This document shows, in pieces, positions 26,559-33,644 of a DNA stretch of 45,918 bases. Source of the stretch: Paracoccaceae bacterium (GTDB lineage: Bacteria; Pseudomonadota; Alphaproteobacteria; Rhodobacterales; Rhodobacteraceae); assembly GCA_902512685.1 (NCBI GenBank), contig CABXKH010000010.1, positions 1 to 45,918 on the forward strand, read 5' to 3'. Position 1 is the stretch's first letter; each line of letters begins with the position of its first letter. Below the pieces are notes generated by a model that saw only the letters and a list, made by a program, of their open reading frames with translations, was not told the DNA's origin and searched no databases. The position numbers and the translations under genes were made by a program.

Positions 26559-27671
26559 TCACACCTCTCCCCATATATCTTCGGCTGTTTTAACAACTAG
26601 TTCCAGCTTTCGCCGCTGATCGTCATGGGATATTGCGTTTCCTTCTTCAGTAGAGGCAAAGCCACATTGAGGGGCGATGCCCAACTGGTCGATATCCACA
26701 TATTTTGATGCGTCTTCAAATTTCGACTTCAACCAATCCGTGCTTTCCAGTTCTGCAGACTTTGTAGTGATAAAACCGGGCATAACGCGCTGTTTGCCTT
26801 TTGGTAACAAGCGAAGCGGTTCAAGCCCGCCTGCGCGGTCGGTATCATATTCCATGAAAAAGATATCAACGCCTGTGGAGAATATCGCCTCGGCGGTAGC
26901 ATCATAGGCACCTTCTGCTGCGTGGGTTGAGCGAAAATTGCCGCGGCACATATGCATAGCAATTATCATATCATCTGGCCGGTTTTTAATTGCTTCTCGC
27001 ATCATCCAGCTGTAATTTTCAATCAATTGGTTCGTATCATAGCCTTCAGCCTCTTTTGCTGCACGATGTTTGGGATCGCAAAGATATGCGAAAAATATGT
27101 CATCCATCTGCAGATAACGACAACCGGCCTCGTAGAATTTCATTACTGCCTTACTATAAACTTTAGCTATATCCGAAAAAAGGACCTGATGATCTTTGTA
27201 CTCAACCGGTGCAATATCCTTGGGACTGGTCCTAAAATGACAACACGAAGGTCCTGGGATTGAAATTTTTGGTACGGCTTTTGTATTGGCTGCAACAAAC
27301 CTGAAATGATCTAGCATTGGGTGGTTATCTGGAAACGCTAGTTTTCCAGTAATAGTTGGAAAAATGGGTCGTAATTTGACCCCCGAAAACTGAACGCCCT
27401 CTTCCCGCTCCTCAAGGCTAAGACCCTGCAACATGCCCATAAAATCATAATGCCAGAACGAACGACGTGCTTCTCCATCTGTTACAGCTTTTAGCCCAGC
27501 CTCTTCTTGCATTCTGATAAGATCAGAAATTGCCTTATCTTCAACTCTCTTTAACTCCTGTGCAGAGATAGATTTATCGATGTAGAATTTGCGCCGTGCT
27601 GCAACCACAGATTCTGGACGCAAAAGGCTCCCTACATGGTCAGCCCTAAATGGAGGTTTCTTTTTAAACAC
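26559..27671 (-). CDS. Cobalamin-independent methionine synthase (MetE C-terminal)-like protein
   Basis: A 370-residue protein of the MetE C-terminal-domain family (YxjG/YxjH type), with FRADHVGSLLRP at the start. It has conserved MDDIFFAY, HMCRGN and IAPQCGFAST segments that carry the zinc-binding His and Cys residues. It lacks the N-terminal half of true MetE. Such proteins transfer methyl groups to thiols, but their donors are often unknown. The GTG at 27671 is preceded by AAGGGGCC and is preferred over a TTG at 27698. It lies 116 bp after the SDR gene on the same strand. Confidence 0.85.
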   Translation of the reverse strand: MFKKKPPFRADHVGSLLRPESVVAARRKFYIDKSISAQELKRVEDKAISDLIRMQEEAGLKAVTDGEARRSFWHYDFMGMLQGLSLEEREEGVQFSGVKLRPIFPTITGKLAFPDNHPMLDHFRFVAANTKAVPKISIPGPSCCHFRTSPKDIAPVEYKDHQVLFSDIAKVYSKAVMKFYEAGCRYLQMDDIFFAYLCDPKHRAAKEAEGYDTNQLIENYSWMMREAIKNRPDDMIIAMHMCRGNFRSTHAAEGAYDATAEAIFSTGVDIFFMEYDTDRAGGLEPLRLLPKGKQRVMPGFITTKSAELESTDWLKSKFEDASKYVDIDQLGIAPQCGFASTEEGNAISHDDQRRKLELVVKTAEDIWGEV

Positions 27672-27787
27672 TGTAAGGCCCCTTTGGTTTTCCAGCAAAA
27701 TAGCAGAATTTGGATGCTATTCAAAAATTGTCAAAACTTTGAATTCTAAATCTCATGGTTTAAAGTTCCAACAAGTGAATTTTCAGC

Positions 27788-28537
27788 TCATAAATGACGA
27801 CCTCCATCCACCACGATATTCGTGCCGGTTGCTGTGCGCAAATGCGTCACACAACCCAAAACCGCAAGGGCGATATCTTCCGGCTCTACAACTCTTTTGA
27901 TCGGGGTTAATTTCGCGCTTACCTCTAAGTCTTTCCGATCGCGTCCAGCTACGAATTGTGTTGCAACTGCAGCAGGTGATACTGACAAGAACCGCACTTT
28001 CGGGCCAAATGCCCGCGCAAATGATTTGGTCATCGTATCTAATGCAGCCTTTGCAGCGCAATAAGCGATGTTACTGCCTGAACCAGTAAAAGCCGAAATT
28101 GAAGACACATTTATCACCACCGCTTCACCCGACACCATTAACAAGGGCATATGTTGGCGAATAACTGAAAAAGGGCCGCCAGCGTTTAGGCTAAGTATAT
28201 CATCGAAAAGCGCTTCATCCAGTGTATCAAGATCCGAATGGGCAATAGGTTTTGTAGCACCAGCGGAGTTCACCAGTATGTCTAGTTTTCCAAAAAGGCG
28301 CGTAATCCTGGATGCTGCCTCTGCTACAGAGTGCCTATCGCTGATGTCCAGTTGCAAAATACAATGGTCGTTTGTTTCAAGAGAATCCAACACGATTTGA
28401 GCACGTTTTTGGTTGGAGTGATAACCAATTATTACGGTTGAACCTGCATTTGCCAGTTGCCGGGCTGTTTCAGCACCTATGCCATTGCTCGCACCAGTTA
28501 CAAAAGCGATTTTTCCGGAAAGATTATTATCAATCAT
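27788..28537 (-). CDS. Short-chain dehydrogenase/reductase
   Basis: Classical SDR of 249 residues from the ATG at 28537, which has CTGGAG upstream (a TTG two codons earlier is less likely). The cofactor motif is TGASNGIG (14-21), the NSAG motif is intact, and the catalytic set is Ser146, Tyr159 and Lys163 (YCAAK). The C-terminal VVDGGRHL is typical of FabG-like enzymes. It reduces or oxidises an unknown alcohol, ketone or sugar. It may be cotranscribed with the MetE-like gene. Confidence 0.9.
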   Translation of the reverse strand: MIDNNLSGKIAFVTGASNGIGAETARQLANAGSTVIIGYHSNQKRAQIVLDSLETNDHCILQLDISDRHSVAEAASRITRLFGKLDILVNSAGATKPIAHSDLDTLDEALFDDILSLNAGGPFSVIRQHMPLLMVSGEAVVINVSSISAFTGSGSNIAYCAAKAALDTMTKSFARAFGPKVRFLSVSPAAVATQFVAGRDRKDLEVSAKLTPIKRVVEPEDIALAVLGCVTHLRTATGTNIVVDGGRHL

Positions 28538-28685
28538 TACCAACTCCAGATTACAAAAGATACTTTAGAACGTTTTATCCATTTTCAAACCCCTGATCCA
28601 CCCCCATTGATTTGACCCACCCTGCTGAAAAGCAAAGAGGATTAATTATGGGGACTGCCATCCAGTAACAGAGAAAAATTCATAG

Positions 28686-28745
28686 TTACACGCAATTACC
28701 TTGCGTCGCGAGTGTCATCAGGAAAGCTATCAGTGGGGTGTGCAT
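28686..28745 (-). repeat. Signal-peptide module, copy C (19-codon frame)
   Basis: From the ATG at 28745 this reads MHTPLIAFLMTLATQGNCV, then TAA. The DNA is nearly identical to the other copies from GAGTGTCATCA through to the ATG. The start lies 10 bases after the methyltransferase stop, the same spacing as copies A and B; even the intervening bases resemble copy A (AAACAAGCCC here, AAACAACTCC there). No mature protein follows. Confidence 0.7.
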
Positions 28746-28755
28746 GGGCTTGTTT

Positions 28756-29547
28756 TTAGCCTTTCTCACCTTTTACCGCGTTTGCAGAAGCAACCGAAAC
28801 TATGCGGTTCGTATCGTCTCTCTTCAGAACCTTCCTAAGGTCACGTTTTATTTCTTCCAAAGTGGAAGGTGTCAAATTTTTCAACACGCCAGCCACCGAT
28901 GGTCCAACGGAGTTCACGCTCCAGTAGTCGTCAAAATCCGCAAATGTTCTTTCAACCTGAAAAGTTGTTGTTTCAATTGCTTCAAGGCCAGCATCCTCCC
29001 ACAACTGCTGCATTACGTTAAGTTGAGATGCTTCCTTACTTGGTGGCAGTGGATATTTTATACCCCTTTCACGCAATATTGAGTGTAATGGCTCCATAGG
29101 TAGGCCACCGCCAAAGACATCCCATGCGTATGCTGCAATTACTCCGCCAGCTTTCGTAATTCTGGTCATTTCACCTAAACCAGTCGCTGGCTTAGGAACG
29201 AAGAACAAAACCAATGCCATTAGCGCAGCGTCGAAACTATTATCAGCATATGGCAGTGACATTGCGTCCCCGACTATGAAATCCGTTGATGTATTGAATT
29301 TAAGTTTCCTAGCATAGTTTATCTGTGCTTCTGAAGGATCAATGCCAGCAATTCTTTTCGGACTACAGAGTTCATCAAGCTGAACTGAAAATGCGGCATT
29401 TCCACATCCTATATCTGCAAAAGAGTTGCCATTTTTTGAACCAAGCCAGTTGATGAAGTGCTTGCCAACTTTTCGGCTCCAGACGCCCATAAAGCGTTCG
29501 TATGTATCACCGTCATCAAAAACAATCTTAGGTGTCTCACTATGCAT
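28756..29547 (-). CDS. SAM-dependent methyltransferase
   Basis: Class I methyltransferase of 263 residues. Motif I is FADIGCGNA (43-51), followed by an acidic loop (AGIDPSEAQ), the FIVGDAMSLPYADNSFD motif, and the UbiE/Methyltransf_11 post-motif region. No quinone-biosynthesis gene is near, so the substrate is unknown. AGGGGTAGGAC precedes the ATG. It is flanked upstream by the repeat at 29610-29665 and downstream by signal-peptide module C. It thus has the same surroundings as the hydrolase gene at 25127. Confidence 0.88.
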   Translation of the reverse strand: MHSETPKIVFDDGDTYERFMGVWSRKVGKHFINWLGSKNGNSFADIGCGNAAFSVQLDELCSPKRIAGIDPSEAQINYARKLKFNTSTDFIVGDAMSLPYADNSFDAALMALVLFFVPKPATGLGEMTRITKAGGVIAAYAWDVFGGGLPMEPLHSILRERGIKYPLPPSKEASQLNVMQQLWEDAGLEAIETTTFQVERTFADFDDYWSVNSVGPSVAGVLKNLTPSTLEEIKRDLRKVLKRDDTNRIVSVASANAVKGEKG

Positions 29548-29609
29548 GTCCTACCCCTATAAAAAATTGCAAGTATTTAAGTCCCAAAACTCTAACCGAA
29601 TAGAACCAC

Positions 29610-29665
29610 ATCCGTAAAGATACACTCTGGTTAGGATTGTTTGGTAAGGTTAAGGCGGGATGATT
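29610..29665. repeat. Upstream repeat, copy 2
   Basis: Partner of 25960-26015. It starts ATCCGTAAAGATACA and continues through GGTTAGGATTGTTTGG. It lies 63 bp before the methyltransferase start. On the minus strand it would be in the promoter or leader region of that gene. Confidence 0.45.
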
Positions 29666-29776
29666 GGGAAAATGAGGGCAACGCGCAAATTGACGCTAAG
29701 GCAACTAATCTAAAATTGATATCAGCCGTATGATAGGTATTACGTTTGTTTAAGCGTCATACCTCCCTGTTGGACT

Positions 29777-29805
29777 GACCCTGCCATTGTGCAGGGTCTT
29801 TTTTT
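29777..29805 (+). terminator. Rho-independent terminator, orphan
   Basis: GACCCTGC (29777-29784), a six-base loop CATTGT, GCAGGGTC (29791-29798), then seven T. The 8-bp stem is perfect and the T-run is on the plus strand. No plus-strand gene ends here: the next gene (29820) is on the minus strand, and the nearest plus-strand sequence upstream is non-coding. It may end a small RNA transcribed from about 29640-29700, or also serve the convergent minus-strand side weakly. Confidence 0.75.
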
Positions 29806-29819
29806 ACAAAATTTATTCT

Positions 29820-30143
29820 TCAAACAGGTACGCGATTAACTTGGAACCGCCAGAATTTGCCGTCTCTTTTTAAACACACATTCGTAATTCTATGCGGCAC
29901 TCCCTCTAGATCGCGGACATATTCCATAGCAAAAATATCGCGACGGTCAGCAACAATAAATCTCTCCCGTGAAAAATCAACCATGCTGCCATCTTCAATT
30001 TGCTTTCCAATAATGGCAAGCCAGTCATCGCGGGCGTGCATGTCATAATCATCAACAAATACCATATCTTCATGACATAAGGCAGCGATTGCATTTATAT
30101 CGCGGTTATCAAATGCGGTGGTTACTTTAACTGCAAAACTCAT
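29820..30143 (-). CDS. SnoaL/NTF2-like protein
   Basis: A 107-residue protein with the cone-shaped NTF2/SnoaL fold pattern: an N-terminal helix (AVKVTTAFDNRDINAIAALC), then HEDMVFVDDYDMHARDDW, then strands ending FWRFQVNRVPV. Such proteins are small isomerases, hydrolases or ligand binders; no catalytic set is evident beyond the Asp pair. AGAGGAC precedes the ATG. It starts two bases after the stop of the zinc-ribbon gene and is probably translated from the same mRNA. Confidence 0.8.
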   Translation of the reverse strand: MSFAVKVTTAFDNRDINAIAALCHEDMVFVDDYDMHARDDWLAIIGKQIEDGSMVDFSRERFIVADRRDIFAMEYVRDLEGVPHRITNVCLKRDGKFWRFQVNRVPV

Positions 30144-30145
30144 AA

Positions 30146-30334
30146 TTACGTCCTCTTATATTCAACACTTAAATTGTGATCAGTATTACACGTATCGCCC
30201 GAACAGCACTCCATGATGTTAGATTTACAGAATGCACAGGCTTGATGGCCATGCACTACAATCGTCTGCAGAGGCGCTGCACAGCGTGGGCAGCGTTGAA
30301 TATTGGCGTTGTCTGGATGCGAGTGGTTATCCAA
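30146..30334 (-). CDS. Small zinc-ribbon protein
   Basis: A 62-residue protein with CPRC and CAFC spaced for one zinc ribbon, plus a second Cys-rich patch ECCSGDTC. It starts with TTG at 30334, with AAGGA eight bases upstream. The TTG directly follows the TAG of the 26-codon frame of signal-peptide module D, so that frame may act as a translated leader. The SnoaL-like gene follows two bases after its stop. The function of this family is unknown. Confidence 0.7.
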   Translation of the reverse strand: MDNHSHPDNANIQRCPRCAAPLQTIVVHGHQACAFCKSNIMECCSGDTCNTDHNLSVEYKRT

Positions 30335-30415
30335 CTAGTTATCCTTAACCGTTAACTCTGGTGATCCTGCCAGTGTAGCGAGTGTCATCAGGAAAGCTAT
30401 CGGTGGGGTAAGCAT
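30335..30415 (-). repeat. Signal-peptide module, copy D (26-codon frame)
   Basis: From the ATG at 30415 it reads MLTPPIAFLMTLATLAGS, then eight more codons and TAG, which abuts the start of the zinc-ribbon gene. It begins five bases after the stop of the decayed cupin gene. The core bases (TCATCAGGAAAGCTATC) are the same as in copy C. Confidence 0.7.
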
Positions 30416-30420
30416 TAAAA

Positions 30421-30677
30421 TCACTTAAGTTCTATTTCAACGAAAGATATTGGCGATTTACCGTTTTTTTTATAACGTTGTGTTTTACACGGGATTGCGT
30501 CTATAAGCGTCTCCAACGGTAACAAATACCGATGTGTCCACTCCATCTGGATATTCAATTTTCATCTCACAGTCGGTTACAGCAGCTATAACATAATGAT
30601 ACTGATGCTCGCGCCAACCTGTTTCTTGATCAGGTTGAAATTCAAACCGCGCTACCCTTGTTCTTGCCTAGCCCCAT
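30421..30677 (-). pseudogene. Cupin-domain protein, multiply frameshifted
   Basis: Minus-strand fragments of one small cupin follow each other in different frames: MGLGKNKG, then RFEFQPDQETGWREHQYHY, then VIAAVTDCEMKIEYPDGV to GDAYRRNPV, then VKHNVIKK, then NGKSPISFVEIELK-stop. Together they match a typical cupin of about 85-90 residues (the HQYHYV and VKHNVI parts carry the metal-site positions). A GT duplication (ACAC on plus at 30487-30490) and a run of eight T (30464-30471) mark two of at least three breaks. It cannot make a functional protein. Confidence 0.7.
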
Positions 30678-30698
30678 CTGATTGGTCCAAGACGATTG

Positions 30699-30812
30699 TT
30701 AGTGCATGATTGGCCTTTGGTCCATCGGTATGACGGTTTCGGGTGCTGATAAACGATAGGCCAATGCTTGATGAGGTCTAGTCTGATTGTATTGCCAAAT
30801 TCTAAAGGCAGG
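30699..30812 (-). pseudogene. C-terminal remnant of an IS3-type transposase
   Basis: The minus-strand frame reads AFRIWQYNQTRPHQALAY and then RLSAPETVIPM before TAA at 30699. The YNxxRPHxALxYRxPxE pattern is the end of the DDE integrase core of IS3-family (and related) transposases. Only about 37 codons remain, and no terminal inverted repeats are visible, so this is a dead fragment. It abuts the decayed cupin gene on one side and a RidA fragment on the other. Confidence 0.7.
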
Positions 30813-30996
30813 AAATATGGGCGTGCAAAACATCGTCTATGTTAACTACCGCTTACACTTGGCAGGATACATGAAAGTAAGGGATGAAGTCTTCAAAAAT
30901 AAAACAATTCTACCCAGTTCCACTCTTATGCTTGTTTCTGGATTTACCAAACTGAAATTTAAAGTTAAAATAGAGGTACTCGCCAGCGCATTTTAA
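30787..30996 (+). pseudogene. C-terminal fragment of a RidA/YjgF-family protein
   Basis: The plus-strand frame contains VQNIVYVNYRL, MKVRDEVFKN and PSSTLMLVSGF followed by KVKIEVLASAF. This is the order of conserved elements in the second half of RidA-type enamine deaminases. The first half, about 60 residues, is missing, replaced by the transposase remnant with which the frame's head overlaps. Without the N-terminal strands it is almost certainly not functional. Confidence 0.6.
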
Positions 30997-31010
30997 GTTT
31001 TTCAACTACC

Positions 31011-31874
31011 TTATTGGCGTAAACGCCAAAGAGTGTGCGCAAAAATCATACCAATGATGATTGCACCACCAATCAGACTTTGAGCTCCGGGATTTTCGCC
31101 CAGAACAAACCATACTAGTAAGGGTGCAAGGATCACTTCAAGCACTGTTAACATCGAAACTTCCGCCGCTGGCAAATAGCGTGGACCAATACTTAACAAA
31201 CCAATTGCGACCGGCAGCATAATCGCTCCATTTAAAAGCAGATATCCCACCTGCGCGGTTGTGTAAGTTTGAAAATCTGCAAATGGCATAACGCAGAGTG
31301 CCCCAATCACATACCCCGCCCCGATTGAGGGCAGCATATTTTTTGGACCAATTTTGCGTAACGCCACATAAAAACCAGCAACAGTGCAGGCGTTTAAAAA
31401 GGCCAGTCCATCACCGATCAGGGATGCCTGACTAAAACTACCACTGACGATAACGATCACGCCCATCATGCTCACTGAAATAGCTAGTAATGTTTGCATA
31501 GGGACCAACTCACGCAGGAATACCCATGACAGTCCCACCGCAATCAATGGCGCAGTGGCAAAAATGAATAGCGCGTTTGATACACTGGTGTGCCCGATTG
31601 AGGCACAAAACAGGGTCATTGACGCCCCTTCCAACACGGCCACCAATAGACACAGGCCCGACAGGCTTTCCCGCAGCGTAGGACGCGGGGCATTGGAAAT
31701 GCCATAAGACCATATCAAAAAAACCGATCCTGCTAATAATCCCCGCCAAACGGATACGGCCAGCATGTCCCCGCCAATTAATCGCAGCAATAAGGCATCG
31801 GGGACAAAAACCAACACGCCAAGTGCTGTGACCAACATGCCAAATGCATGCGGATGCGAGGTGGCCAACTTCAT
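31011..31874 (-). CDS. EamA/DMT-family transporter
   Basis: Inner-membrane transporter of 287 residues with ten hydrophobic helices in two repeats. Its ATG overlaps the TGA of the amidotransferase gene (ATGA), so the two are translated together. That pairing suggests it exports or imports the compound made or degraded by the amidotransferase-type protein, for example a gamma-glutamyl or carbamoyl compound; this is inference. No anomalies. Confidence 0.88.
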   Translation of the reverse strand: MKLATSHPHAFGMLVTALGVLVFVPDALLLRLIGGDMLAVSVWRGLLAGSVFLIWSYGISNAPRPTLRESLSGLCLLVAVLEGASMTLFCASIGHTSVSNALFIFATAPLIAVGLSWVFLRELVPMQTLLAISVSMMGVIVIVSGSFSQASLIGDGLAFLNACTVAGFYVALRKIGPKNMLPSIGAGYVIGALCVMPFADFQTYTTAQVGYLLLNGAIMLPVAIGLLSIGPRYLPAAEVSMLTVLEVILAPLLVWFVLGENPGAQSLIGGAIIIGMIFAHTLWRLRQ

Positions 31875-32569
31875 TCTGTGATTGAACCAAATAAATTTGA
31901 CATAAAGTTATAAAACCAAGTGGCTTGGGCTGCGTCATGCATAATCATCAACCGATTTTGTTCATCACGGCTTTGCGCGCCAAGGCTTCCTTCAGCGGGC
32001 GAATTTTTCTGCCATCTCCGAAACCCTTCAATCGTACATTCAGGGTGATATTGTAACCCATAAACGTTTTCAACATACCTAAACGCTTGATTTTCAAACC
32101 CCTCACTGCGCGCCAAATGAACTGCACCCTTTGGTATCTCGAACGTATGGAAATGCGCTTGTGTGAAATGCAACGGCTCAGTTAGAAATGCACCAGCCTC
32201 TGCCGTCGGTGATACCTCATAATACCCGAATTCATGTCGACTATCCTGTGTCGGTCCAACTTTTGCACCCAAAATACGCGCAATCTGTTGCGCACCTTGG
32301 CACAGGCCAAGGACAGGCAAATTGGCATTCATACATGCGGAAATCCAACGATTTTCTTCATGTAAAAAGAGATGCTTATCCTCTTCATACGCATTGAACA
32401 TGCCGCCATAAATTACTGTTCCCAATGTTTTTTTTGTTGGATCGCCCAACACATCCCCGCGGAAAGGAAATTTTTCAACTGGGATTAATCCATTAATGCG
32501 CGCATAGGTAAACACACGATCATCAGCAGGTTCATCACTGTGGCGCACTAGGACCAGTTCATTACGCAT
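31871..32569 (-). CDS. Class I glutamine amidotransferase-like protein
   Basis: A 232-residue stand-alone GATase1 domain. The triad is Cys90 in LGLCQGAQ, His175 and Glu177 in QYHPECT. It resembles the GMP-synthase glutaminase subunit family, but members encoded alone often hydrolyse gamma-glutamyl amides (PuuD-like) or act with unknown partners. It is the first gene of a two-gene unit with the EamA transporter. No synthetase partner is nearby. Confidence 0.87.
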   Translation of the reverse strand: MRNELVLVRHSDEPADDRVFTYARINGLIPVEKFPFRGDVLGDPTKKTLGTVIYGGMFNAYEEDKHLFLHEENRWISACMNANLPVLGLCQGAQQIARILGAKVGPTQDSRHEFGYYEVSPTAEAGAFLTEPLHFTQAHFHTFEIPKGAVHLARSEGFENQAFRYVENVYGLQYHPECTIEGFRRWQKNSPAEGSLGAQSRDEQNRLMIMHDAAQATWFYNFMSNLFGSITE

Positions 32570-32707
32570 ACGTTTTGGCCTCTTATATTCTGATAAAGGT
32601 TAATCCATCACTTTCTTGGGCACTGCTACAGATACTGGCCAGCTGGTGCGGTTGTCCATAGGGCCATAGGGCGCCACGATGCATAACATCACGTTGATCT
32701 GACATTC

Positions 32708-32786
32708 GGCCTCACCAAACCCTGAACATGAAACTGCCCATTCCAGAAACTCTATTAAAAAATGGTATACCATTTGGGGGCTGGAC
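32708..32786 (+). repeat. Diverged long repeat, copy 2 (partner 181-255)
   Basis: On the plus strand this aligns to the minus strand of 181-255. Identical blocks include CCCTGAACATGA, AACTCTATT and TTGGGGGCTGGAC. It sits directly behind the terminase remnant. Both strands are open, so no gene can be assigned. Bases 32570-32707 hold nothing else. Confidence 0.5.
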
Positions 32787-32796
32787 AGCTTCTTCT

Positions 32797-32941
32797 GACA
32801 GCGCCCATGCGGATTGTCCTTTACATCCAGAATAAAATGTTTCTAGAATTTCGTCTGCTTTATTGGCTGACCGACCTGAGCGCCTTCTGGAATTTTGTAG
32901 TGCGCCTCAATGAAGACGCAAGCTTTTTTACCGCGTGTCAT
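32797..32941 (-). pseudogene. N-terminal remnant of a phage terminase large subunit, with an amber codon
   Basis: From the ATG at 32941 the minus strand reads MTRGKKACVFIEAHYKIPEG, then AQVGQPIKQTKF, TAG (32843-32845), then KHFILDVKDNPHG. Terminase large subunits of tailed phages start with FIExYCxVPEG, VGxPxxLxxFQ and FIxDxYDNPxG in the same order and spacing. The TAG stands where a conserved Gln (CAG) is expected. After DNPHG the similarity ends, and the following Walker A segment is not recognisable. This is a decayed prophage fragment of about 48 codons. Confidence 0.65.
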
Positions 32942-32982
32942 GTTTTGTGTTACCCTATTCCTGCAAAACAAAGGAGTAAGCT

Positions 32983-33246
32983 ATGTACGCGACGTCTGCA
33001 GATTGGAAAGTCAACAACGGCACTTGGTCAACAGACCAAGAAAAAACAATGACAGCAAAGATGAAGGGCTTAGGCGCGCTTCACTGGTTTTTTATCCACA
33101 CTGGTGACGACACTGGGCGGAGCGTGGTTGTATGGCCCGACAAAGAAACTGCCCACGCAGGATTAACCGCAGTCCGAGATGAAGCAGCAGCAGAAATTGG
33201 AAACACAATCACATCAACATGCGAAGGCGAAGTGAACGGCTTCTAA
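32983..33246 (+). CDS. Small protein of a duplicated family (MYAT type)
   Basis: An 87-residue product with AAAGGAG seven to eight bases before the ATG, so a real gene. It opens MYATSADWKVNNGTW and has the core RSVVVWPDKETA, shared with the frameshifted copy at 26098. Helix-strand order (a strand, a helix, then strands around VVVWPDKE and a C-terminal GEVNGF) would suit a ferredoxin-like dimeric alpha/beta barrel as in small monooxygenase-type proteins; this is inference. Its stop is one base from the convergent frame ending at 33248. It lies between two phage-like remnants. Confidence 0.7.
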   Translation: MYATSADWKVNNGTWSTDQEKTMTAKMKGLGALHWFFIHTGDDTGRSVVVWPDKETAHAGLTAVRDEAAAEIGNTITSTCEGEVNGF

Positions 33247-33247
33247 T

Positions 33248-33587
33248 TTAGTTCATTGGTTGAGCAATTAGCCTCTCAACACCTAATGTTTTCAAAGCTG
33301 CTCTAGCCTTGTCTTCTACCTTCGCCGTTCCTTTAATCGTGCGTGGATCAGATGCCGTCTGGTTTTAGTGATATTGACCTATTCAAGGCAACGTGATGCC
33401 TTTCCAGCGTATCAATCTCAGATATAAGTGAGTTTCGTTTAATTGCTGTGATCATCGCCTTGTTTTCTGCGGGCATATAGTCGGGCAATCGCTCGCACCA
33501 TTTGGTGACTGCTCCCGTTTTGATGCAATATTCAGTGCCATAAAAAGGGCAGTTAATATGAACATCTTCATCAACGTCCTTCCCCAT
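33248..33587 (-). pseudogene. Frameshifted minus-strand gene, unidentified (possible phage gene)
   Basis: Two frames follow each other on the minus strand. The first, 33587-33348, has LPDYMPAENKAMITAIKRN and EIDTLERHHVALNRSISL and ends KPDGI-stop. The second continues DPRTIKGTAKVEDKARAALK and LGVERLIAQPMN-stop at 33248. Together they would be about 113 codons. It lies upstream of the terminase large-subunit remnant on the same strand, where phages carry the small subunit, but I do not recognise the sequence as such. The ATG at 33587 has no ribosome-binding site. Confidence 0.4.
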
Positions 33588-33644
33588 GGCCGTGTGGCTA
33601 ATTGTGGGAAAGAAAGTCTATTTTGACAGTGCCCTTTATGGCGT

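Noticed and set aside
24471..30415. Integron with attC sites
   Set aside because: The repeats between genes lack the paired R/L box palindromes of attC and no integron integrase is present.
32600..32796. Rest of the terminase large subunit in the same frame
   Set aside because: The frame stays open to 32600 but the residues no longer match terminases, and the DNA there is the repeat shared with 181-255.
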